Source of the DNA: Capitella teleta
Taxonomy: Eukaryota; Annelida; Polychaeta; Capitellidae
Assembly (NCBI GenBank): GCA_000328365.1
Contig: KB292234.1
Coordinates: 214,897-278,896, forward strand
Direction of reading: 5' to 3'
DNA length: 64,000 bases
Shown: one piece after another, positions 54,681-64,000 of the stretch
How positions within the stretch are numbered: the stretch's first letter is position 1
Layout of the letters: each line of letters starts with the position of its first letter
Notes under the pieces: model-generated
What the model saw: only the letters and a program-made list of their open reading frames with translations
What the model was told of the DNA's origin: nothing
Database searches by the model: none
Position numbers and translations under genes: made by a program

Positions 54681-56384
54681 CATATTTGTTACGTCACAAA
54701 TGATGTTATTTGCCTGTGTAATTGTGCATGATCACTACCTTCAGATATACTGATGCTGTCTCCATTGCTGGGTCTTTCCGTGCATCCCTCTACCGAAACA
54801 CAATTAGCCTAATATGCAACTAACATGCAAGGCTATTCCTCCTCCCTGAACCTGCCACGAACAAGTCTTAAACCTATTATTTTGCTCATAAAATATAAGA
54901 ATATCTAATCTAATGCATTTCGCTGAAATCCAATTCATCACTGGTCCAAGGGCACACTGCATCGGCAAGATACGTTGTCTATGTTGCTCAATCTGGGCAC
55001 AGAAATTGACATTATTAGGTCACATTAAGTTGCACCCAACTCCACTTATAGAATGTGGCTCCAATGAGGAGTTTACCATCTAGGCTTAGTTTCACTTCAT
55101 CGTGCTTTGCTGCTGGAATAATGAAGTAATCGGCCTAATTATACCAGGCTTGCATCACTACAGTACAGTAGAGCGTGAAATGTGAGCCTAAATTAAAATG
55201 AGTGAGGACTCTTCATTGACACCCTATGGCGTATCTATACGGGCGATCGGAATACTATGTTGTGTACTCAGGACTAATCTTGAATATAAAGAGTATAGTT
55301 ATAAGAATAATAAATAGGACAATATAGAAAACAGATCTCAATTATTGAACATGGGATTGAACCTTATTGCGCAGGCCCAGTATCAAAACGAAACCAGGTC
55401 TTGTAAAATAGTAACATAGAGGAAACGATTATGTGAAAGACATGATAAAAAAAATGCGATAAGATAAAAAGAGAAAGAAATGATGAAAACAAGCCAGAAT
55501 AAAGGAGAGGAAGAAAAGAGCTAGTTATATATCCATGTACACGGAAAAAAATAATTACCAAATGTGCGTCATTTACTGAGAACCGCAGGGTAGCAATTAC
55601 TCTATTCATGTGTTCTCCTCTTTCCATAATAATAGCAGTGAGCGATTGATCTTGAACCCTTATAATATCCTTGAAACGTGTATCCTTAAAGAGAGTGATT
55701 TGACGATGCATTAGGTCAATAGGTCATAGGTCAATAATTAGGATCATGCACATGTATGCGTTGATTGTAAGTAAACATCTTTGAAGTTGCTTGTAGTGTA
55801 GCTATATTCTTTCAACAGTGATGATCGTGGTGAGGTGACGATTGAAAAGACGGTGAAGAGACGATAGAAGGATGGATAAATGCTGTTATTAGAGAGACGT
55901 ATAGTTCGTGCCTCATTCCTAGCGTGGTGACATGGAATCCCGTGACTCAATGATTCCGTATTCAAGTCACACACGTGTATAACTAACATCGCATGCAACA
56001 CACCGTCGTATTACCCACAAAACCAGGTTGTGCTTTCTTCGGACATCAACCAAAACCTACTCGTTCTCACTTTTGTATCTAAATATTATTTTGTCAAAAC
56101 AGAATCCGTCTCCGCTGCGATGAAATGCTGCGTTACTATTGGAACTCCACATCTGCATTGATGCTTTAGGATGGTGGAACGAATTCCAAATGGGTTCGGA
56201 ATAATGAAGACGACGTTTGTCTACTTCATGCTGGCTGTACTTTTACATGAAAGGAAAAGTTCAAGAAGTGGAGGTCAAAATGGCAATGAGTTTTCGAGGT
56301 CCCTCTTGTGTCGCGGTCCCTTGTTGCCCTTATTAAGGAACAGAACGATGCAACAGACAAAGATTTAGCGGCACTGTGATTTAC

Positions 56385-56386
56385 TA

Positions 56387-56483
<97 letters not shown>
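56385..56483. repeat. (ATT)n microsatellite
   Basis: About 32 uninterrupted ATT/TTA units followed by a TTC-rich stretch. Confidence 0.95.
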
Positions 56484-56484
<1 letters not shown>

Positions 56485-59027
56485 TTCTTCTTTTTTTCAA
56501 GTCAAATCTAGAAATGCATAGTTCGTATAATATGTACTAGCCTCTAGACTTGAGAGATTTTAAGCTGGTCATAACAGCCATCTTATTTAACTTACATACG
56601 TTATGTTTATTTCTTCATTCTCTGTTTTTGTGCTCTATTTCCGGTCCCGAGTATAATCATAACGCACTCTGTTGGCAATTGCTTTGCAGTGTGCGATATA
56701 TTGTACAGTATTATTGTTCACGTTAACGGAATAATTGATAGCCAGAGGCATTTTTGATGAAGACCAAAAGCAATGCCGTGGATATTTTGCGGTCACTCTC
56801 CCAAGACAGTAAATAATTTAAACTCATTTTGCATTAATGATTTGCTCCACTTTTTATTGACCTGAACATGAACTTTCGTTAATCTAGACGTCTGACTTTT
56901 TTCTTCTTCTTCTTTGCGGCGACCATTGACTAAGTCATCGGCAGCGGAAATCCTCTGGAAACGAAAGACAACATCGAATTATACTCCTCTTCAGAGCCCT
57001 GATCGCTAAAAGAAGACAATCCACCAATTTGATGGACCATCCGTAATAATATATATTAATTGTATATTTCATACCGTCATCACCATAACAACAATTTGTG
57101 GCTTTCAATGTTGAACAATATTAACAGCTACAGCAGTCATAAATGTCAATCATTTTATCAGCACTGTGTCGTAAGTTACACTCACTTGGGTATATTTAAC
57201 CATTGTCAGAATAGCGAATTCATTTCAGCTACAGGGTGCATTTGGAAAATGCACGTATTGTTCATTGCGACAGTACTCTTCACATATTCAGAAGGAGTGA
57301 TACTGATAATGTCGACCTGGGTGATGTGGTTAGTCTTCTTCCAGAGCCAAAACCCTCTAGAGGAACATCTAGATAAATTGTTAATCTTTAAAATTTAAAT
57401 TGGTTAAAATTATCGTAGTTTCATTTCTCTGAACTGCTTGCGCTGTTGCTATGCCGACCAGAATGCATAGCATTACGCATGCGCAATTTCTGTGCTTTGT
57501 CATGGCGTTCCATTTGGGGCCATTTGGGATACCATACCATTTGGTTGTATTTGTTTGTATTTTGAAATGTTTGTTCCTGTTTTACTCTGTCTAGAAACAC
57601 TTAAACAGCCCACGGCGTCCAATATATGTATATCATTTTCAAAGTTCTAATCAGATAAATCATCCAATCATCAACTCAATCAGCACCATAATAATTGCAT
57701 CGAAAAAGTAAATAAAACTATTTAATAACAAATATTCTGGCAACATTCTTGTCGTTTTTGCCATCAAGTAACTTTCCTCCTGCTTCTGTTGTTGAGTCCT
57801 TGCTTTTAAGTGTAATACGAGATTAAAGATCATTTGGCAGTATATGACGATGGCCCTATTTTATGGTGGATACTTTATGGTATGTGGCTGACGTCTCAGT
57901 CTGGCTCAGTGGGTTAAGCACAGGTCAGAGAATGGGATCATCCCCTAAAAAGGATCATCCGATCAAGTGTTAACACTTCAGCTCTTACGAACTAACATAA
58001 AAGTACAGACATACTGAGATTGATACGAAACTATGAGTTATTTCACTTATCATTATCCGTTAATTCACAAAATGCGATAATTTCTGAGCTTAACGAAGTT
58101 AGTGTATGCAGCTTCATGGTGTCATTTTCATTTTCTTTTCGTTGTTTGTCGACATCATTCCATTACACCTGTTACACCTGTCGACGCCAATTTCGTCCGA
58201 TTTGCTTATCTTTTGATGGTGAATATAATTATGGTCAAGATATCTCTATACTAATATCGTTTCTTAATAGTGGAAGGTGAACTTCGAAACAACATTGAAC
58301 CTGTAAACAAGTTCCTTTGCGTCAGAGCGTTCCGTCCACGTTGTTTTTTAATGGTAGCAACCATAATATGAACTCGCTGGTTTGATGCAAACATACTTCC
58401 ATGGTGAGTCTTAAAACTTATCCCAAACTTTCGCAAATGATCCTTTGACGGTCAGACCAAAATAAATAATATATTAGGCATACCTAAGAAATCGTGGCTT
58501 ATAATTGATAGGGCATTGATACTTCATGCAGAAGTATATTGGGCTTAAGTCACCTTATAAAATAGACAGAATATACGTTGAAGAGGTGCACGTCTACACA
58601 TGACGTCTGTTTAACTTCTCCGCATGTAACATTGTTACAAGTACAAAAAGGAAATATTAATGATAGCAGCTTCGCGTGGACAAATCAAGACTCCTATTTC
58701 ATGCCCCATCTGATATAGGTCATCTCAAACTCAGTATTTCGCTATACTGTGCAATGTACTATTAATACCAGACAAGATTTAAAAATCTACGCAGTAAAGA
58801 GGATCTTATTAGGGGCTCGGGGACAGACTCTTAATCTGCTGACCAGTCGACTACTTTGGCGAAAAGAGTCCATTAATCCTCCAATCCTCTATCGTAAAAC
58901 CTGCCCACAAATGGAAAGCAGAGCTTCAAAGAATATTACTAACCTGACAGAGACTGGATGCCAGCAGTTTAATCCACTAAAACCAGCGCCGCCTGGTGGT
59001 CAGATCAAGGAATTAATCAGTTTTCAG

Positions 59028-59974
59028 TCGTCGCATCTGTTCGCATGCTAACGCAGGATAGCAGCATGCGACTGGGATACAACGACCCCGAGGAGCGTCC
59101 GCAATGTGTCCCTACCTCTTCCAGGGACACCGAGAGATTCCTGCCTCCTATCCAACGGGATGCCAGCCCTTCCATCGTCAGCGAGGAGCCCGCTGTGTCT
59201 CCACGCAAGAAGAATGCGGCAAAGAAGGAGGAAACCAGAAGCAGACTCGGCTCCACCATGATGGATACCGTGAGCCAGAGTTCCCAGATGAACTGTTCAC
59301 TGAGTTCATCTGGTAGCCCCACGAAGCTTCCCTCCATCGACCGTCACTACGCACCCAGCATCAGCAGCATTTCGTCCTGTCGGTCGGGTGGGAGGCCTGT
59401 CAATCACAGCGGCCCAAACTCCCATCATTCTTGTCGTTCTCCAAACCAACCGTGGGAAGAATTCAGTGATGACGAAGACGTTAGTCCTCCAATGTTCGAT
59501 GTCATCAACGAGAATATGAGTCTGAAACTGCCGGACATCTTCAAGCTGGACAACGCATCGTCGGTGGGTAGCTTCACTCCTCGTTCCGTGACATCGCTCA
59601 CCGTGAAACCTCTCTCCACGATCAACGGCCAGTTAGAGCTTGATGACGTCACGGAAAACAACCACACCAAGAAAAAACGCAAGCCAAACAAACGAATGAA
59701 GTCGAAGCGCGATGAAAACTTTAAAATGTCCAAATTGTCAAGTGATAGCGCTGCTAAGCTGGAAAGCACCATCAAAAAACACACGAACAAGCAAAATGAC
59801 CCGAATGAAGCGACGCCACGCGCAAATGAACTATCCAAAGGACACACTGTCTGGAGAGAAGGGGATGAAATGGCAACGTCCTGTCGCCAGCAAAGTGGAG
59901 TAGCTCGGTATTACGACGAAGGAAATGTGATTGAGCAGATCGCTCGTGAGAACGGAGCGCTTGTTCAACCATGA
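59028..59974 (+). CDS. Unrecognised protein, probable terminal coding exon
   Basis: The frame is open from 58,973 to the TGA at 59,972-59,974. The first ATG (59,045) would give 309 residues. Two possible splice acceptors precede it, TTTTCAG ending at 59,027 and ACGCAG ending at 59,057, so it is more likely the last exon of a longer gene than a whole gene. The base composition is clearly coding-like against an AT-rich background. The product is hydrophilic and probably disordered: serine- and proline-rich throughout, an acidic patch WEEFSDDEDVSPP at about residues 139-151, a strongly basic KKKRKPNKRMKSKR at about 212-225 that could be a nuclear localisation signal, and a C-terminus ending NGALVQP. 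There is no signal peptide or membrane segment. I do not recognise the family. It runs convergent to CRIPT. Confidence 0.7.
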
Positions 59975-62035
59975 CAGAGCATTGTGAGGTTTTCTTTCAG
60001 TAATTCCATATAATTTAATTTGTTTGTGGGTGAAGGCACTGTTTGTTATTGCTGATTCTCATTCGGACGTCACGGTGCTCATCGTTGAAATGGAAGTTGA
60101 TCACATCTGTGGTTACCACGGCAACCAGCCCTTGCTTGTCTGTTCGTTTCATATCTGTTTATTTCTGTCTTTGTAGATTTTATTTTTTTTTTATTGTCTG
60201 TGTAATATTTATGTATTGGTTGCTTCTGTTTTTAATGAATTGATAGATATTGCGCTAAGCTGCTTGCACATAACATTACGTATACAAACACAGAATGTAA
60301 ATAATTTATGTAACTTCGGAACCTAGCATTCCGTATTGCTATCCTATATCAAACAGAATTTCTGATTATACGAAGCAAGGGTTGTTTGTCCAATCGCAAT
60401 TATTGTATTGTATTGACAAGAGTCGAACCAATTGTACTATTATTATCATTATTATCATTATTATTGTTATTATTTTATACTTATTGATCACTTGTTTATC
60501 TGTCCATGTATGCCCTTTATCTATTGATCTATTTATCTTTAGATCTTTCGATTATTTCTAAATCGAGGTTTCCGTCAATTTTTTTCTTAAACCACCATAA
60601 AGACCGACTGTTGACTGCTTTGTGGCTGATGAATTGATTGTAAAACAATCTCCATTCTCTTGAAATATAGACTCAGTTCGCTTTCCTGTCCGTTCTCTTT
60701 GGTATTACGCAATCTGAGTCAGACAGGTAATCAATCTTGTGATGTTTAGTTGGATATTTGTGCTGGAACATCTATTGTATTTGCACCGTGCCAAATCCCT
60801 TTAGAATTCAAGTCAGACTGAATGCCTTCGTCGCTAAAGCAAAGATCGCCTCAAAGAAAATTAAAGCTTAACACAATAATTAAATCAAAAACAAACGACC
60901 CTGCAGTTTATTAATTAAAGAGGGACCATTTTGGTTCCAATACTAGTTCATCGTTGATGGCAGAATTCTCGTTTGAGAAGGGTGAGTTATGCGTGGGTTA
61001 CCTGGAAGAATTGAGTAAACGTTTTTGAAGAAAAGTAGCTCCGTCATTTCATCGCGTTATGATATGTAGAGATATTATTATAAAGACGTTATGATTTGTC
61101 CGAGACATGGCTCCTCACCAAATGGTGACTCGCGGAAAGAGAAATCCTCACTAGGGAGTCGGTGCTTCGGAATACCGAGCTTTGTGGCTGTGTGGCTTTT
61201 TGATAGAATGATGAAAAATGGACGGGTATGTTTGATGCATATCCCAAGCACAATATCCGTGTTAACTTACTTTTTTTGTCGATAGAATGCCATGTGAATT
61301 TCATCACAGTAAACCCAATACACGAGCAGTGCACTCGATTAAAATTTGCGATCAGACCTTGCAATCAAATGTTACAAGAGGCCCACAAATCAAACCTTTG
61401 GCACCCAAAATAAGGCTTTTACAGTTCTTTGTTAGGCCGAGATCTTTTCGAACAACCCTCGTAGATATCTAGTACATGTACAAGATATCACAATCCTCGT
61501 TTGGCAAGTGCGTTATGAAAATCAAAAGTGCGTTATGAAAATTAAAAGTGCGTTATGAAAATTAAGAGTGCATTATGGAAATTAAGTGTGTTATGAAAAT
61601 TAAAAATGCGTTATGAAAAGTGAAAGTGCGTTATGGAAATTAGAGTCGATACTGTTAGAAAGTTTTCACATAAAATGTCATGCCTCAGCAGCTGTGAATT
61701 GAAACGATTGATTAGGAAACCAGAAAAAAAAAAAAGTGTTGGGTCATCATTTCATCTCTGCACATACTGGCAACGAAGAGAAAACTCAACTCATTTTTTT
61801 TCCTTACTTGGTCCATGTTACTATATCTCGAAAGCGATTTCGACAGTCCCTTGAAATTCAACATATCGAGATTATTCTGAATAATAAATTGGTTATGCAA
61901 TCCAGCCCTTTATTTAACCGAACATTTTGCCAACAACAGCATAAGATATCATTTACAGTTTCCTGTACACTGTTCAGGTATAGACTTAAGAAGACCCACA
62001 GATACCAACAAAAACAAAAATACAAGTACCTTAAT
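59975..62035. other. Region between the convergent 59-kb gene and CRIPT
   Basis: Probably 3' UTR of the 59-kb gene at its left; ATTAAA at 60,860-60,865 is the best late poly(A) candidate and no AATAAA was found nearer. A 20-bp minisatellite lies at 61,505-61,645. CRIPT's own 3' UTR enters from the right. No further gene is visible. Confidence 0.4.
61505..61645. repeat. About 20-bp minisatellite, seven units
   Basis: Repeated AAGTGCGTTATGAAAATTA units with substitutions and one- to four-base length changes. Confidence 0.9.
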
Positions 62036-62041
62036 TTTATT
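62036..62041 (-). terminator. Candidate poly(A) signal of CRIPT
   Basis: AATAAA on the minus strand about 110 bp after the CRIPT stop codon. A second AATAAA is at 61,914-61,909 (minus). Confidence 0.5.
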
Positions 62042-62148
62042 TTTTCAAAAACAACGAAAGTTAAAATACAAATGAAGATAAACTCACATCTCACGCTTCA
62101 CACCTTTGAAATAAAAATAATAAAAATTAATTTCAGAATCCTTTCAAT

Positions 62149-62625
62149 TCACACAGATGACTGCTTGTAATTTTTTGTTTCAATGATCTTCTTCCCACAC
62201 ATGGCGCATATTCCTAAAAACAAAAATTCAAATTAAAACGCCTAAACAATTTCTAAAACCAACCTTTTTGATAGGAGCACTGTTGACAGTAATGCGATCC
62301 GGCCTGATGCACCGTCGTTCTGCAAATTCTGCACTTTTTGAAGCTCTCTTGATATGGGTTGAATCTGAAGAAGAATTGAATCGGCAATTTTAGCACTATT
62401 ATCCCAATGCATGAGCCATTTGGCGTCGTTCGCTCCACCACCTACACCTCTCACCTGTTTTTCTTTGTCGTCAGTGCTTTGTTTTCTCCGATCTTCCTGC
62501 CGCCCCCCTCTGGCGAAGAAGCAATTATTCCATGCATCAGCATTAACAGTGACCCTTACCAGTCGTATTCCGGGCACCGGTTTTCCAGGGGTCAGGGGTT
62601 ATGACCTTCCCTAGTTTCTTCTGAC
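62149..62625 (-). CDS. CRIPT: CRIPT, cysteine-rich PDZ-binding protein (exons 2-5; first exon not found)
   Basis: Four minus-strand exons join in frame: 62,625-62,560, 62,509-62,455, 62,364-62,264 and 62,213-62,149 (66, 55, 101 and 65 bp). They encode 95 residues collinear with human CRIPT from about residue 6 to the end: KKLGKVITPDPWKTGARNTT, GGGRKIGENKALTTKK, CRICRTTVHQAGSHYC, ICAMCGKKIIETKNYKQSSV. Introns are 50, 90 and 50 bp; donors are GTAAGG, GTGAGA and the weak GTTGGT, and all acceptors end in AG. The four CxxC pairs expected to bind zinc are present except the first cysteines, which lie on the missing exon (it should encode about M-V-C-E-K and the first base of a Cys codon). The C-terminal Q-S-S-V is a class I PDZ ligand, Q-T-S-V in human. 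CRIPT is known to bind the third PDZ domain of PSD-95 and has been reported in the human minor spliceosome. Exon 1 may lie beyond 62.6 kb or outside the window. Confidence 0.95.
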
Positions 62626-63043
62626 CTAAAATAAGCGCACACACAAAAAACGAATTATAAATCAGCAATTGCAATTGAGACAAAGAGAAATTTGGTAACA
62701 ATGGATCAACACGCGACTGTATTCTGAAGAAGAAGCAGGAGCACTGAACAGAACAAACGGTTTGAAGAAATCTAAAGATTACGATTCACGCTGGCTGCAA
62801 TGTTCATCACATTGAGTTCCTTGATATATAACAATGTTTTGTAAATAAAGAAGATCACTGGTTGTCGTGATGCTACCCATAATCCCTTCGTTCGCTGACC
62901 ATTGCTGTTGCCCCCAACGCCGTGACTTCATGGTTTCTTGTGCCTTTTCTCTCAGTGCATTTGAAGAGAGGGAAAAGGTGCTTCAGAGGCATGAAGTATA
63001 TATCCTACTTTTACGCACGTATACCTATGAACTATAACCTGCA

Positions 63044-63405
63044 CATGCACCCAACCCATATGGATAACTTGAGCACCAGAACAGAAACCGTGGACCAGCG
63101 TTTCCCCATGCTCCATTTTGATATGCCCGCATTATCATATGATATGGGTTCTTTAATCTGAACACAAAGGGCAGTAGTATACAGCTCCAGGCACTAAAGA
63201 GCCACCGAAGAATAAAAAGAATTAAAAATTTTACAAATCACAATCATAAATAATTCACAATCATAACGCCTGTGCCACAGGCAGTGGCCCGATCAGGTCT
63301 CAAAGCAGGAACCTCGGCCTGACCAGCTGACTGCAATCATATTTCAACCAAAATATGATTGCAGTCAGCTGGTCAGGCGGTCAAACCAACTGAGCTACTC
63401 GGTAA
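63044..63405 (-). mobile_element. Old SINE copy with a palindromic rearrangement in its tRNA head
   Basis: Aligns to the complete SINE through most of its length (shared plus-strand blocks: CACCCAACCC, CCAGAACAGAA, GGGTTCTTTA, GCCACCGAAGAAT, CACAATCATAACGCC, CCCGATCAGGTCTC). The minus-strand A box AGTAGCTCAGTTGG is intact. The B-box region is altered. Between them lies the 28-bp perfect inverted repeat listed next. Confidence 0.75.
63317..63378. repeat. Perfect 28-bp inverted repeat inside the SINE tRNA head
   Basis: Arms 63,317-63,344 and 63,351-63,378 are exact complements around a 6-bp loop (CAACCA). One arm corresponds to the normal SINE sequence (ATTGCAGTCAGC...GGT). The other is an inverted extra copy, which lengthens the tRNA-like region between the A and B boxes. 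Confidence 0.92.
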
Positions 63406-64000
63406 CTCGGTCAGCGACTCGGTGGAACTTGGGAAGTCAGATGCCCCTCTCACTAACTGTGAGGCTGAGCCACAGGGGGTATTACCAGTGAGCGAGCAGA
63501 TGTGGACAAAATTCAATGCAGTGAATGCTTTCTGTCTATATATATAATATCAAGGGAAGTCACTGATTCCTGTCAATCTTAGGACGCTTGCCTCGAAAGC
63601 AATCTTCTCTTCAAAAGAGGGAGCCGAAACTTCGGATCTGGCAAGATCACCAATAAATGAAACGATTGACACCAATAATCTCGTACGGCAACGCCTAATT
63701 ACTCATTAATTGGCCAAAAATCCAATCAGTTGCAAAACGACTAGCAACGGGTACGATGCATCCATTTTGTCGGACTGCAGCAAATTTTCAGCCCGCAGCG
63801 AACTCACGATCGCTAAATGTCGAAATAAAATCCTTAAAACCAGAATGGAGCTGCAAAAGTGTAGAGCTCAGGATACATTCTTAATTTAACAGATTGGCTT
63901 TTGAATGAAACATCCTGTCTGTAATTGTCTCTCAAACAATAAAAGCTATTCTGAGAGTCAAATTGAGCATGAAATAGGCTAGAAAAAGGAGTTAAAGTTG

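Larger units (their letters stand above)
51718..59027. other. Long non-coding stretch
   Basis: No gene can be supported upstream of the 59-kb frame, although its earlier exons may lie here unrecognised. Contents: a T-rich low-complexity patch (about 52,757-52,807), a 10-bp tandem array, a poly-T run (about 53,811-53,834), dispersed repeat B copy 2 and an ATT array. Confidence 0.45.
62626..64000. other. Upstream flank of CRIPT exon 2
   Basis: I searched the minus strand for an exon encoding M-V-C-E-K followed by a donor and found none, so CRIPT exon 1 is either divergent or outside the window. Apart from the SINE copy, nothing else is recognisable. Confidence 0.45.

Noticed and set aside
62242-62577. 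Single 111-residue minus-strand protein
   Set aside because: It reads through CRIPT introns in the wrong frame; the spliced CRIPT exons explain the conserved sequence.

Overview
The window is AT-rich nuclear DNA from an animal, probably an invertebrate bilaterian. Genes are sparse and carry spliceosomal introns of only 50-90 bp where I can resolve them. The DNA between them holds 5'-truncated LINE and SINE insertions with target-site duplications, microsatellites and minisatellites. There are no operons, bacterial promoters or organelle genes. I cannot name the phylum from sequence alone.

Layout. 1-17.4 kb has no gene I can support; it holds hairpins, retroposon tails, a solo-LTR-like fossil and simple repeats. 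At 17.49-18.01 kb a young, 5'-truncated CR1/L2-type LINE lies just upstream of an intronless rhodopsin-class peptide GPCR of FMRFamide-receptor type (18,455-19,651, + strand). That gene has a plausible core promoter, an upstream ORF and a poly(A) signal. 20-32.6 kb is again non-coding, with SINEs, a large pentanucleotide array and one weak candidate exon.

The largest structure is a very long inverted repeat. Its arms are about 7 kb each (about 32,656-39,700 and 44,563-51,717), around a 4.86 kb spacer with a complete tRNA-derived SINE, an integrase fossil, other retroposon ends and a 25-bp tandem array. The arms match at high but uneven identity. They carry no recognisable gene, and each holds a copy of the solo-LTR-like fossil.

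51.7-59 kb is non-coding. At 59.0-60.0 kb is a 309-residue open frame (+), probably the terminal exon of an unrecognised gene. At 62.15-62.63 kb on the minus strand I reconstructed four spliced exons of CRIPT (cysteine-rich PDZ-binding protein); its first exon was not found. The 59-kb gene and CRIPT converge tail to tail. Nothing suggests the three genes work together. The points most worth following are the giant inverted repeat, the SINE family with a palindromic rearrangement of its tRNA head, the compact CRIPT gene, and the GPCR lacking the usual second-extracellular-loop cysteine.
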